NCBI GenBank assembly: GCA_035328405.1
Contig: DAOLIT010000023.1
Coordinates: 6,323 to 70,322, forward strand
Direction of reading: 5' to 3'
Source: JAEUKA01 sp035328405
Lineage (GTDB): Bacteria; Myxococcota_A; Polyangia; Palsa-1104; JAEUJZ01
Length of the DNA stretch: 64,000 bases
Shown here piece after piece: positions 35,407 to 45,191 of the stretch. Each line of letters opens with the position of its first letter. Within the stretch, counting starts at the first letter, position 1. Under the pieces are notes generated by a model. That model was not told where the DNA came from. It searched no databases and worked only from the letters and a program-made list of their open reading frames with translations. Both the position numbers and the translations under genes were made by a program.

Positions 35407-38400
35407 TTAGAACTGGCCGCGCGATTTTCCCTGCGATTGGCTGGCTTTCATGTACTCGACCACTTTTTCTGCGTGCTCCTTGACGGTCTTGCGGTACGAG
35501 TTTTTGTCATCCTCGACGTGTTTCCGCTTTTCCATGCGCAACGCAGAGGCGACATTGGGTTCCAGACGGTCTTTGGGATGATCGGGCGACGAGGCCGCAA
35601 TCCGCTGTTGACCCATCGAGAGCGCAATCATCGTCAGATCGCCCAAATTCAACCGTTCATCCGAACGAGTCGCCGACGACGTGGCATGCGAACGAATCGC
35701 GTCCAGAAGGCGCGCCGAGGCTGCCGCCTGTCCGCCCGATTTGATCATCGCCGTGACAGCCTCTTGCATGGCCTGTTCCATGGCCCGCTGCTTTTCCACT
35801 TGCTTCGAGCTGTCGTCCGTCGGGCTTTCTCTTCGAGCAGGTTCCGTCGAACTGACCACCGACAACGACGGAGACCGCGCTGCGACCGCTGTCGAAATTT
35901 GCGGCAATTGGGCCCGAGGAGCATCCGTCGGTTCGAGCTTTTCATACGGGCGAAGCTGCTGGATCTGCCGAGGCAATTCTTGCCAAAGCGGAGTCAATGC
36001 CACACCACTTTGTCGCACGGCAGAAACGACTTTCGTCGAGGGTTGCCAATCGCTGGGCAATTGCGACAAGAGCTTCTCCATCCGCTCGACCTGCTGCATC
36101 GCCATGTTGGGCCACAGCGTCGTGCGCATCTCGCCGACTTGTTGCGATTCTCCCATCGCTCGCTGTTTCGGAAAACCAGAAAGCACTTGTTGCGAAAAGG
36201 CGCGCTGCACATCCTCGACGCCACGCCCGGTTTTTCGACCCGTTTCTTGCGGACTTGCGAGCAAGGGAAGAAGCGGCGTCCCACGCAAATCCAAAGGCGC
36301 GCCCGAGGACGAATGCCGATCGAAAAGCTGCTCGGACAAAGTCCTCGGCACAGTCGCAAACTTCGACGGAGAAACCTGTGTCGCCTGTGGCATCGCATTG
36401 CCGAGGAGATTGCCTTGAGACTCGAGCGGGGCCTTCGTCGTCGGTGGAGCCAAAACAGGTTTCGCGCCCCGGATCGACAAACCACGTTCTCCCGCCATTT
36501 CGGGAAAGAAAAACAAGCCAAAGTCCGTCTGCAACGCCCAACGAGACGGCGCAGTCGCATTCGTCGAATCGGTGCTGGCAGAACGCTTCGGCAAACTGGC
36601 CAAGAGTGGAACGATGTCTTCCCAACCGAACCAAGAACCGTCCACTTGTCGAGACGTTCCCGACCGTTGCGGTCCCAAAAGGGCCGAAAACAACTCGCTG
36701 CGAAGCCCGAGGCCGCCCGTCTGAGCAAACGAAGGAGATCCCACTCCCGTCGGAACAACGCCCACATCCGTGAGGCGCGCCGACATAGAACCGGTTTGCG
36801 TTGGCTCTTTTCGAGTCGTTCCCGTGGCTGACATCGGCTTTTGGCTGGCTGTCTCTCCACGCTTTGCCGTCGGTTTCTCGTCTTGCGGAATAAAAACCAA
36901 CCCGCCCGAAACAGACAACCATCGGCCCGTCGGTGCAGCCTCTGCTTCATCCTGCCGACCAGCAAATTCCGTTGCAGTTTCGACGGACACGATGCCGTGC
37001 CGTTTGGCGAACGATTCCGCCGTCGCTGCAAGCCCTCCAGCCAGCAGTCGATCCGGCGCGGCCATCGTCGGGGCCTGCGGGGTCCGAACGGACGAATCAA
37101 TTTTTGCCGTCGGTCCCACCTTCGGCCCGCTCACCGCAGAAACAGGCGAAGCTGTCGGCAATTCGAGCACAGGAAGACCCAATTCCCGCAACTTCCTCGC
37201 GCCTGTTTCCGACGCTGACACCTTCGTAATCAACTGCGCTAGCCATTGTGGCCACAGCGACTTTTCGGACGACACATCCAGCGTATGCGCAACCGCCGCC
37301 GCCGCGCCGGTTCCCACGCCGACATTCGCCGCAAACAACTCGGCGAGCATGCCCAAACCGCCCAAGCCCCTCCACGGAGCTTCTGGCGTCGTAGCAGCCG
37401 CCGAACCCGCCGAAAACGCAGCCCTTTCGTCAAGCAGCGGCGCGGGCACAAACGCTTGCCTTGCCGTCGGTCTCGCGTGCTCGATTGAAATCGCCGACGA
37501 TGCAACATCGGTGTTTCCCACCGTCACTTTTTGCTGTTGCTCCGTCGGCAAACCCCCTTTTTCTGCCTGGATTCGTTGCGGAACAGACGATTTTCGGTCC
37601 TTGCGCGCCGCATCCTCCGTCGCTGTCGGAATCGGGTCATACACAAAAGACAAACCGGAAGGCCCTATCGCCCAACGACTTCCCGTCTCACCCGTTGCCC
37701 CCGAACCCGAAGACGGCCTAGAAACCGCGTGCTCGAAAGCCGACGAAAGCCTTGCCGACATTCCCGGCGCACGATGCCAATGACCCAATGCACTTTCCGT
37801 CGGTGCATTCCACGCGCCAAAGACTTTCCGCGCGAGCGCCTCGCTGCGCAACGAAAGAGCACCCAGCGAGAGTGTTCCCGGCGTGAACGAAGTCACCGGC
37901 GCGCTTGTCGCTGGCTCGACAGTACCGGGCCCTGCTGCTGGCACCTGTGCAACCGCTTGAGACTGAGCAGAAAATGCTGCGCGTTCGTCGAAAATCGATG
38001 TCGGTGCAGGCTGCGGCGACAGCAAAGCCGGTCTCACAAATGGCGTCTGCGCGAACTTGCCATCCGTGAGGGCTTCTGCGGAAGACGCTTTCGCCTTCGA
38101 CGTTGGCTGTGACTGCGACGTTGACTGCGACGGAAGCGACTGCCTCGCTACCGTGTACGGCTCGGGCGCAAACGGCAACCCCGATGAATGCTCAAAACGC
38201 GACTGCATGCGCTCAGAGGCCCCCATCGAGGTGTATCCAAGTTCCTGAGGCCGCGCCACGCCGTGGTCACGAGCAAAAGCCTCACTCTGTGCGCCGACGG
38301 CACCCAGAGACAGTCCCAATGCACTCCGCCGACCAAAACGTCCCTCTTCGGACTGGAATCGAACGGGCGACTCAACAGGCACCTGCACTGACGGATCAAC

Positions 38401-40683
38401 AGCCCGTCTTTCCGACGAAGGCTGCGGTCGCTCCCAAGCAGAAGCCGCTGGGTTTGCAGACGGGTGTTCCGTCGCTGCACTGGCAGCCCTTTGTGAAATC
38501 GCTGTCGGAACCGCGCGAGCCTCAAAGCCACGCGCAGACGGCTCGCTGGCCGTTTCACGACCTGCACGGCTGTCGGAAACCGGGAACAGCAGTTGCGGCT
38601 GAAACACCTCACGCTCAACACCTCGCACTTGGGCTGTTGCCTGCGCGTCGAGCTGCCTCGGCAGGAGCAACCATGGCGGAACCAGCGACGGCCCAGACGA
38701 CACTCCCAACTCGCCCGCAGACTGCTGCGACATCCCCGCCGCAAGACCCACACCCGCCGCAAACAGTTCCGCCAAAGTCGCGGTCCCGCCAGCAGACAAC
38801 CAAGGCCGAGCGAAAGTCGCGGCACCTGGAGCCGAAACCGACTGCGCCGCAGCGGGTTCTCGACCGACCGCCACCTGTGAAATCCGCTTTTCCGGTTCAC
38901 GGGGCGTATCCCGGCCTTCCGAAACCACATGTGGCAGGTTCGCCTCCCATGTCGCAGGCTGTGCGGACATCGGGGTGGATGAACGCAATACCTGCCGCAC
39001 CGACGAGACCTCCCCTGAAGCAGGAGCATTCGCCGATGCCGCAGCACGGGGCGTCGCCACAGGTTGCGCCGCCTTGGCAAACCGGACGGGTTCTTCTGCC
39101 GTCGGATAGAACGCGAAGGGAAGCGCCTCAAACCCCGGACGGACGATCGCAGCCGAAGTCTCTGCGGTTTGCGTGAACGCAGCCAGCCGACGGGCCACTT
39201 GCGCGGGCACGCCTGGCGCATGAATCCACTGCGAAGCCGAATGTGTACTTGCCGACGGAGACACCGTCGCATGCGAACCCGAAACCCGTGCCGCCAGCCG
39301 CTCCACCTGCGCCCCAATGACTCCGGGAGCAGACCACGGTTTGGCCAGCGATGGAAGGATCGACGCTGCCGTTGCTGAGGCCGGTTCCGTGGAAATACCA
39401 TCGGAACGTCCAGGCCACAGGCTCGACGACAATGCCGTGTGCAGGGGTGCTCCTGGATCGAATCGCGGAACGGTCCGCGCATGCTGCGAAGACACACCTC
39501 GACCGTCTGCATCCACAGCGTGCGGCCCCTGCGCACCAACCGCCGTCGCTGACTTTGCCTTCCCTGCGGTCTCGCCCCGGTTCGCTTCCGCTGCCCCCTG
39601 CGCAACTTCCGCTCGTCCACTGGTCGCCGCAGACATCGCCACAGGCGCAGCTTCCGCGAGCCCGCCCGCTCCCACGAGTTCCTCTGGCACCGCACTTCCC
39701 GTGACCGTCGCTGCAATCGACTTGTCAGCGGTTCGGACCGCAGCCGATCCCGTCTGCCTCGTCTCAGCAGCCACACGGCCTGCACCCTGCTCCGTCTGGC
39801 GCAGAGACGAAACCTGACCCACTGTCCTGCGGCTGTCCGCCGTGCGCGCCGATTCACGTTCTTCTCTCGCCGGAAGTGACTGTAGGAGGTCCCCCGCCCG
39901 CAACACGCGGCTTGGAAGTCCTGCACCCACTTCCACCGAATCAGCAACTGCTGAGCCCTCGCTCGCGCTCACATGACCCATGTGTGCCGCGACGAACGGA
40001 TCGTAAACCTGCAAGCCCATACGCGCATCGGACCAGCCCAAATGTTGAAAACTGCGTCCCAACGCCGTCAGCACAGGCAACGAAGACCGCTGAGCCAAAG
40101 CAGCCTCGGGTTGCCTGCTCGAAACCTGAAGCACTTCCTTCACACGAGCGAGATCGGCTTGCTCTGTCTGCGCACCGACGGGAAGCATGCCTGTTGATGT
40201 TCGTGGCTCCCCTGCCGCAACAGTCGGGCTCTCTCGCAGCATTCCGTCTGCCTGACGAGGCAACTGGCCGGGACCTGTGGCCGCCGGAACAGACTTCCGC
40301 TCGTCGGGTGCCGCAAATGGAAGCTTGAGGGGCGACGCTTGCGCTCTCCCCGTCGGACTCGGAGCGATCCCAGACATTCGGTTCGGCGAACCTGGCAATC
40401 CACGCAATTCCGCCGTGGAAGGAATCCAACTCTCGACGGCAGAAAGCTGCGGATGAGCGGCGTCGCGAGTATCAAAACCCAGCGGCACACGTTCCGAGAG
40501 CAAACCGAGAGAAGCAAAACGAGCCGAAAAGAACCGGTCCAAAAAGCCTTCTGTGCGACCGATGGACTTGAAAGCCCCCGTCGGCACAAATCGGCTTTCA
40601 ATTCCCCGAAGCAGCCGGTCTATCGACGAAAGAAGTGTGGAAGAAAACGTCAAAATGGGCTGTGCGCTCGAACTTGTGGGCAT
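35407..40683 (-). CDS. 1758-residue degenerate-repeat protein, function unknown
   Basis: A very long Ala/Ser/Gln/Pro-rich protein with no signal peptide or membrane segment. It is built from degenerate modules of roughly 120-150 residues. Recurrent elements include GG-x(2)-LAELFAAxVG (GGTATLAELFAAGVG, GGLGMLAELFAANVG, GGLGLRSELFSALLG, GGLAATAESFAKRHG), a Trp-containing end such as RWAIGPSGLSFVYDP, RWLSVSGGLVFIPQ and RWALQTDFGLFFFPE, and DERAAFSA. The last ~150 residues are helical and charged (KKRKHVEDDKNSYRKTV-like, ending KSRGQF) and lack the repeats. Codon use matches its neighbours on the GC-rich side. I do not recognise the family; size and modularity suggest a structural, scaffold or secreted surface protein. 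Confidence 0.8.
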   Translation of the reverse strand: MPTSSSAQPILTFSSTLLSSIDRLLRGIESRFVPTGAFKSIGRTEGFLDRFFSARFASLGLLSERVPLGFDTRDAAHPQLSAVESWIPSTAELRGLPGSPNRMSGIAPSPTGRAQASPLKLPFAAPDERKSVPAATGPGQLPRQADGMLRESPTVAAGEPRTSTGMLPVGAQTEQADLARVKEVLQVSSRQPEAALAQRSSLPVLTALGRSFQHLGWSDARMGLQVYDPFVAAHMGHVSASEGSAVADSVEVGAGLPSRVLRAGDLLQSLPAREERESARTADSRRTVGQVSSLRQTEQGAGRVAAETRQTGSAAVRTADKSIAATVTGSAVPEELVGAGGLAEAAPVAMSAATSGRAEVAQGAAEANRGETAGKAKSATAVGAQGPHAVDADGRGVSSQHARTVPRFDPGAPLHTALSSSLWPGRSDGISTEPASATAASILPSLAKPWSAPGVIGAQVERLAARVSGSHATVSPSASTHSASQWIHAPGVPAQVARRLAAFTQTAETSAAIVRPGFEALPFAFYPTAEEPVRFAKAAQPVATPRAAASANAPASGEVSSVRQVLRSSTPMSAQPATWEANLPHVVSEGRDTPREPEKRISQVAVGREPAAAQSVSAPGAATFARPWLSAGGTATLAELFAAGVGLAAGMSQQSAGELGVSSGPSLVPPWLLLPRQLDAQATAQVRGVEREVFQPQLLFPVSDSRAGRETASEPSARGFEARAVPTAISQRAASAATEHPSANPAASAWERPQPSSERRAVDPSVQVPVESPVRFQSEEGRFGRRSALGLSLGAVGAQSEAFARDHGVARPQELGYTSMGASERMQSRFEHSSGLPFAPEPYTVARQSLPSQSTSQSQPTSKAKASSAEALTDGKFAQTPFVRPALLSPQPAPTSIFDERAAFSAQSQAVAQVPAAGPGTVEPATSAPVTSFTPGTLSLGALSLRSEALARKVFGAWNAPTESALGHWHRAPGMSARLSSAFEHAVSRPSSGSGATGETGSRWAIGPSGLSFVYDPIPTATEDAARKDRKSSVPQRIQAEKGGLPTEQQQKVTVGNTDVASSAISIEHARPTARQAFVPAPLLDERAAFSAGSAAATTPEAPWRGLGGLGMLAELFAANVGVGTGAAAAVAHTLDVSSEKSLWPQWLAQLITKVSASETGARKLRELGLPVLELPTASPVSAVSGPKVGPTAKIDSSVRTPQAPTMAAPDRLLAGGLAATAESFAKRHGIVSVETATEFAGRQDEAEAAPTGRWLSVSGGLVFIPQDEKPTAKRGETASQKPMSATGTTRKEPTQTGSMSARLTDVGVVPTGVGSPSFAQTGGLGLRSELFSALLGPQRSGTSRQVDGSWFGWEDIVPLLASLPKRSASTDSTNATAPSRWALQTDFGLFFFPEMAGERGLSIRGAKPVLAPPTTKAPLESQGNLLGNAMPQATQVSPSKFATVPRTLSEQLFDRHSSSGAPLDLRGTPLLPLLASPQETGRKTGRGVEDVQRAFSQQVLSGFPKQRAMGESQQVGEMRTTLWPNMAMQQVERMEKLLSQLPSDWQPSTKVVSAVRQSGVALTPLWQELPRQIQQLRPYEKLEPTDAPRAQLPQISTAVAARSPSLSVVSSTEPARRESPTDDSSKQVEKQRAMEQAMQEAVTAMIKSGGQAAASARLLDAIRSHATSSATRSDERLNLGDLTMIALSMGQQRIAASSPDHPKDRLEPNVASALRMEKRKHVEDDKNSYRKTVKEHAEKVVEYMKASQSQGKSRGQF

Positions 40684-40829
40684 GGCAACCTAAGCCTCCC
40701 CGCCGCGTTGAAAGAGAAAAACCCCAACACGCAGGTTATCGGTTCATCATAGCCCGTGTTTCGCCTCGTCGGAAACAGCCTCTCAAAAAACCGATTTGCA
40801 CGCGAAAAGTTCTGGGTTCCACTCGGGGA

Positions 40830-41603
40830 TTAAGTGTGTGCGTCAACCACACTGACACCTTTTTGCTCGAGCAAAGTCTGCACAATAAAACTTGCTACCT
40901 GACTTGGTTTCGTCCCAGGCCCAAAACCAGCGTCATATCCCCATTCCCTCGCCAGCTTATGATCGATTCTGGGCCCGCCCAAAATAAATAACAACTTGCG
41001 CATCCCATTTTTACGCGCTAGCTCGATCATTTGTTGCGCATTTTCTTGATGCACATCTCGCTGTGTAACAATCTGCGAAATCAAAATTGCATCCGCGTTA
41101 AGCTCACGCGCCTTCGACAACAAGACCGCGTTATCCACTTGTGCCCCAAGATTTCGAGCTTCAACCCAAGGGTAGGCTTCTAAGCCTTTGTCCCCAGCGT
41201 AACCTTTCATGTTTAAAATCGCGTCAATTCCAACCGTGTGCGCGTCAGTTCCTGTACAAGCCCCCACCACGACAAGCTTCCGACCCAAATGCTGCCGAAT
41301 GATCGCATTTACTTCCTTAAAAGACCACGACGGCGCACTGACCTCTGGAACGGAAATCTCGGAAAAATCAACGCTGTGTGGCGTACTCGCGTAGACGACG
41401 AAAAAGCTGAAACTGTCGCCAGCGGGCTCCATCGTCGCGATCGAAATGTGAGTCAACCCAAGCTGCTCACACACCCGCCGAGCCGCCTCTTTTGCTCGCC
41501 CCGATGCCGGGACCGGAAGCGTGAACGAGAGCTGCAACCTCCCATCATCTTTCCGATCGCCATAGGGTCTTAAAAACATAGGATGCTGCGCGTCGCCGTT
41601 CAT
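40830..41603 (-). CDS. kamE: Lysine 5,6-aminomutase beta subunit (KamE), B12-binding
   Basis: A 257-residue full-length KamE-like protein. The adenosylcobalamin motif DAHTVGIDA gives Asp120-x-His122-x2-Gly125, and Lys133 in NMKGYAGDKG is 11 residues after the His, exactly the spacing of the PLP Schiff-base lysine in KamE. The N-terminal ~100 residues (LRPYGDRKDDGRLQLSFTLPVP) and the C-terminal GGPRIDHKLAREWGYDAGFGPGT are also conserved. The enzyme moves an amino group of D-lysine or L-beta-lysine in lysine fermentation, and needs the alpha subunit KamD. No kamD or other lysine-degradation gene is in the window. The gene is richer in A+T than most neighbours and is divergent from hypC with only 42 bp between them. 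Confidence 0.92.
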   Translation of the reverse strand: MNGDAQHPMFLRPYGDRKDDGRLQLSFTLPVPASGRAKEAARRVCEQLGLTHISIATMEPAGDSFSFFVVYASTPHSVDFSEISVPEVSAPSWSFKEVNAIIRQHLGRKLVVVGACTGTDAHTVGIDAILNMKGYAGDKGLEAYPWVEARNLGAQVDNAVLLSKARELNADAILISQIVTQRDVHQENAQQMIELARKNGMRKLLFILGGPRIDHKLAREWGYDAGFGPGTKPSQVASFIVQTLLEQKGVSVVDAHT

Positions 41604-41645
41604 CCCTCCAGTTTAGCAATATGATGCGGTCAGGTAGAGGTGTTC

Positions 41646-41885
41646 ATGTGTTTGGCTGTTCCAGCAGAAGTGCTCGAAGTGTTCGCCGATGATCGCGCAA
41701 AAGTGGACATGGGCGGAGTCCGCATGACCATCGGGACTGCGTTCATCGAGAATCCACAGGTTGGCGATTGGCTGCTCGTTCACGTCGGTCACGCGATAAA
41801 CCGAATCGAAAAGGACGAGGCACGCAAGACCTTGGAATTGCTAACAGAGTTGTTCTCAACATCCACGGAACGTCACGATGAGTGA
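41646..41885 (+). CDS. hypC: [NiFe] hydrogenase maturation chaperone HypC
   Basis: A 79-residue HypC/HupF chaperone. The ATG at 41646 gives MCLAVPAEV, which exposes the essential Cys2 after Met removal; the GTG six bases upstream would abolish this and is rejected. The conserved sections VDMGGVRMTIG and VGDWLLVHVGHAINRIEKDEA are present. HypC carries the Fe(CN)2CO unit with HypD and delivers it to the large-subunit precursor. It overlaps hypD by 8 bp and is the first gene of an eleven-gene cluster. Confidence 0.97.
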   Translation: MCLAVPAEVLEVFADDRAKVDMGGVRMTIGTAFIENPQVGDWLLVHVGHAINRIEKDEARKTLELLTELFSTSTERHDE

Positions 41886-43062
41886 TGCTCTGAAATCGCT
41901 CGACCGTTTTTCGGACAAAGAAGCCGTGTTGCAAGTCGCCGAGCGGTTGCGTGCGACGGCACAAGGTCATGGACCTTTGCAGTTTATGGAGTTCTGCGGA
42001 GGACATACACACGTTCTGTTTCGTTTCGGACTGCGGGAACTTCTCCCTCCTGAACTTTCGCTTGTCCATGGTCCAGGGTGTCCTGTCTGCGTACTCCCAC
42101 GAGGAAAAATAGACTCTGTTCTCGATCTGCTCGATAGGAATCCCGATGTGATTCTGTGTACGTACGCAGACTTGCTGCGCGTTCCAGGAACCGCCGGAAG
42201 ATCTCTTTTGCGTTGTCGAGCTGACGGAGCGACCGTGCGTGCCGTGTACTCTCCTCATCATGCCTTGGACCTGGCGCAACAGAACCCGCACCGCAAAGTG
42301 GTGTTCCTGGCCATCGGCTTTGAGACCACCACTCCAGCGACGGCAATCACCATCCTGGAAGCCCAACGAGCAGGACTCACCAACTTCTTTGTCTATTCTC
42401 TTCACCTGCTGACCCCTCCTGCGGTTGCGCATGTCCTGGAATCCCCGGAAATCCGTGAACATGGGACTGTGCAACTCGATGGTTTTATCGGGCCCGGACA
42501 TGTCTGCGCAGTCATAGGAACAGAGCCCTTTGAATACTTTGCAACCGAATTTCAGAAGCCGGTTGTGATCACAGGATTTGCTCCTGTAGACATGATGTTG
42601 GGACTCCTTGCACTCACACAACTTGCGCGGGAAGGGGCCTCTGGATGCCGGGTTGAGAATCTCTACCCTCGTGTTGTTACCCGTCAGGGAAACACCAAAG
42701 CAAAAGCCATCGTTGCCGATGTATTTGAATTGCGACGGCTCAGTGCATGGCGCGGATTGGGAATGGTTCCATACAGTGCCTTCCGACTGCGCCCAGCGTA
42801 CCAATCTTTTGACGTTGAACACCACTTCGACATCCGTGAGTTTGACACTCGAGATCATCCCGCATGTCTGTGCAGTGCCATTGTGCGCGGCGTGAAAAAA
42901 CCGACCGATTGCAAACTATACGGAACGGGTTGTACGCCTGACACTCCCATTGGTTCCTGCATGGTCTCTGGGGAAGGCACCTGCGCGGCTTACTTTGCCA
43001 GCGGAATCGGTCTCCCTCGTCGGAAACAGAATGTCACTCCCATGTCCACGGCAAAGACGTAA
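41878..43062 (+). CDS. hypD: [NiFe] hydrogenase maturation protein HypD
   Basis: A 394-residue Fe-S scaffold on which the Fe(CN)2CO group is assembled. Signature sections are QFMEFCGGHTHVLFRFG, HGPGCPVCVLP, VVFLAIGFETTTPA, GFIGPGHVCAVIG and the C-terminal cluster region with several cysteines (CLCSAIVRG, YGTGCTPDTPIGSCMVSGEGTCAAY). Length is typical. It overlaps hypC and is followed by hypX after 26 bp. The cyanide-donating partners HypE and HypF are not encoded in this window. Confidence 0.97.
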   Translation: MSDALKSLDRFSDKEAVLQVAERLRATAQGHGPLQFMEFCGGHTHVLFRFGLRELLPPELSLVHGPGCPVCVLPRGKIDSVLDLLDRNPDVILCTYADLLRVPGTAGRSLLRCRADGATVRAVYSPHHALDLAQQNPHRKVVFLAIGFETTTPATAITILEAQRAGLTNFFVYSLHLLTPPAVAHVLESPEIREHGTVQLDGFIGPGHVCAVIGTEPFEYFATEFQKPVVITGFAPVDMMLGLLALTQLAREGASGCRVENLYPRVVTRQGNTKAKAIVADVFELRRLSAWRGLGMVPYSAFRLRPAYQSFDVEHHFDIREFDTRDHPACLCSAIVRGVKKPTDCKLYGTGCTPDTPIGSCMVSGEGTCAAYFASGIGLPRRKQNVTPMSTAKT

Positions 43063-43088
43063 ACACATTCTTTCTGTTTGGCCTACCC

Positions 43089-44816
43089 ATGAAAATTCTT
43101 CTTCTCTCCCATGCTTTTCACTCCCTGACGCAGCGGATTTTTGTGGATCTGCTAGAGGCCGGACACGATGTATCTGTGGAATTGGACATTGCGGATTCCG
43201 TATCCCTTCGTGCCGCGAGTCTGTTTCACCCCGATGTCATTCTCGCGCCTTACCTCAAACGCCGGATTCCCAAAGAACTGTTGGACAAGTACCTTTGTCT
43301 GATTCTACATCCCGGAATCGTCGGAGATCGCGGCCCCTCTTCTTTGGATTTTGCCCTATTGGAAGGTCGTTCACATTGGGCTGTAACCGTTTTCCAGGCG
43401 ACCGATGTGTTGGATGGGGGTCCTGTGTTTGACTCCGTACATTTTCCCATGCGCCTCGCCCCCAAAAGCAGTCTGTACCGACACGAAGTAACAGAGGCTG
43501 CGTCCGCTGCTGTGCGCCAAACCTTGTTGCTGCTGGATCGGGGGCAATGCAATCCAAAACCTCAGCCGGAACACGCCGTCCGTGTACAACCCAAATTGAC
43601 CGCAGAATATCGCCGCGTTCATTGGGACCAAGACTCGACGCTATCTGTACTCCGAAAAATTCACAGCGGAGATTCCTTTCCCGGAACCATGGGAGATCTG
43701 TTTGGCAAGACCTATCGACTTTTGGGTGTACACCCCGAAACCAATCTGCGAGGTGTCCCTGGAACAGTGTTGGCGACATTCCAAGATGCAATCTGCGTAG
43801 CGACGGTGGATGGGGCCGTTTGGATCTCCCATTTGCGTTCTGCGGAACCTCTTTTGGATCGCGTTCCTCTCAAACTTCCTGCAAAAAGGGTACTCTCTCC
43901 TTTTCTGTCTATGGTGCCCGAATCCACTGTCCAAACAACCCCTGTCGCATGTTCTGTGCAAGAGATTCGGTATGAGGAACAAGGTCTTGTGGGAATGCTC
44001 TATTTCAATTTCATGGATGGCGCAATGAGCACAGAACGCTGTCACAAACTCAAGGACCTGGTTCTATCTGCAAGGCAAAAGCCCACCCGAGTCGTAGTGC
44101 TTTTTGGAGGAGAAGATTTTTTTTCAAACGGAATCGATCTCTGTTCCATCGAAGCTGCCGAACATCCAGCAGAGGAATCCTTGAACAACTTGCTGGCCAT
44201 GAATGCGCTTGTTCATGCGATTTTGACGACGACAACGCATCGAGTGATCGCGGCTTTGCAAGGCAATGCCGGTGCCGGGGGCGCATTTCTCGCCTTTGCT
44301 GCAGACAATGTTTGTGCAAGAAAAGGAGTCATCCTAAACCCACACTACAGAAACATGGGGAATCTGTATGGTTCGGAATACTGGACCTATACGTTGCCAA
44401 AAAAAGTAGGTCTCAAGCACTCCCTTTTCCTGCGTGAACTCCGTCTTCCCATGGGAACAGAGGAAGCTCGATCGCTGGGTCTTGTGGACAGGGTTTTTGA
44501 CGGACCAAATTCAGCCTTCCGTGATTCCGTGATCCGGTATGCGACAGACCTTGCATCCGACGATCAGTTTGACGATTTCATGACCGAAAAACGCGCGAAG
44601 CGGACGTTCGATGAAGCACAAAAACCGCTCGATTCCTATGCGCAAGAGGAACTTGCCCACATGCGGCTCCGCTTTTTTGGTTTTGATCCGAGCTACCATG
44701 TGGCACGCTACAACTTTGTGCATCACATCCCGATTTCGAGGACTCCTTTGCACCTTGCGAAACACCGTGATTTGCGCTGGCAAACCCATCACGACCGCAA
44801 AAGCAACCCAGGATAA
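43089..44816 (+). CDS. hypX: HypX/HoxX, CO-generating hydrogenase maturation factor
   Basis: A 575-residue two-domain protein. The N-terminal ~290 residues resemble 10-formyl-tetrahydrofolate transformylases (CLILHPGIVGDRGPSSLDFA, WAVTVFQATDVLDGGPVF). The C-terminal ~270 residues are an enoyl-CoA-hydratase (crotonase) fold (FGGEDFFSNGIDL, LQGNAGAGGAFLAFAADNV, RNMGNLYGSEYWTY). HypX converts the formyl group of 10-formyl-THF into the carbonyl ligand of the NiFe site, and is found in organisms that make hydrogenase in air. Its position between hypD and hypA supports maturation under oxic conditions. Confidence 0.95.
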   Translation: MKILLLSHAFHSLTQRIFVDLLEAGHDVSVELDIADSVSLRAASLFHPDVILAPYLKRRIPKELLDKYLCLILHPGIVGDRGPSSLDFALLEGRSHWAVTVFQATDVLDGGPVFDSVHFPMRLAPKSSLYRHEVTEAASAAVRQTLLLLDRGQCNPKPQPEHAVRVQPKLTAEYRRVHWDQDSTLSVLRKIHSGDSFPGTMGDLFGKTYRLLGVHPETNLRGVPGTVLATFQDAICVATVDGAVWISHLRSAEPLLDRVPLKLPAKRVLSPFLSMVPESTVQTTPVACSVQEIRYEEQGLVGMLYFNFMDGAMSTERCHKLKDLVLSARQKPTRVVVLFGGEDFFSNGIDLCSIEAAEHPAEESLNNLLAMNALVHAILTTTTHRVIAALQGNAGAGGAFLAFAADNVCARKGVILNPHYRNMGNLYGSEYWTYTLPKKVGLKHSLFLRELRLPMGTEEARSLGLVDRVFDGPNSAFRDSVIRYATDLASDDQFDDFMTEKRAKRTFDEAQKPLDSYAQEELAHMRLRFFGFDPSYHVARYNFVHHIPISRTPLHLAKHRDLRWQTHHDRKSNPG

Positions 44817-44819
44817 TCC

Positions 44820-45191
44820 ATGCACGAATTGTCTCTGGCATTGTCTCTGCTTCGGCTTGTTTCCGAGGCTGCGTCTCATGCAGGGGCATCGCGTGTGAAA
44901 CGTGTGATGCTCGATGTGGGGGAAGGTTCAGGAGTACATTCCGAGGCACTCACGTTTTGTTTTCAAGAAGCAGCTCGCGGAACCCTCGCAGAGGGTGCCG
45001 AAATTCTGGTGAAGCGAGTCCCCCTCAAGCTGCATTGTAGGCACTGTTTGAAAACGTCATCACCTTCGGAATTTCGCCTGGTCTGTGAAGCGTGCGGGGA
45101 AAGCACTGTGGATCTTTGTGACGGACTCGACCTCAGCGTGTCCGCGATCGACATTGAGACTGAAAACAGCTTGGGAGTTCAAGATGTGTAA
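44820..45191 (+). CDS. hypA: Hydrogenase nickel-insertion protein HypA
   Basis: A 123-residue HypA. It starts MHE, providing the N-terminal amine and His2 for nickel binding, and has the zinc site CRHC ... CEAC near residues 74-92. It delivers Ni to the large subunit with HypB. The start codon is 3 bp after hypX and the 3' end overlaps hypB by 8 bp. Confidence 0.96.
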   Translation: MHELSLALSLLRLVSEAASHAGASRVKRVMLDVGEGSGVHSEALTFCFQEAARGTLAEGAEILVKRVPLKLHCRHCLKTSSPSEFRLVCEACGESTVDLCDGLDLSVSAIDIETENSLGVQDV

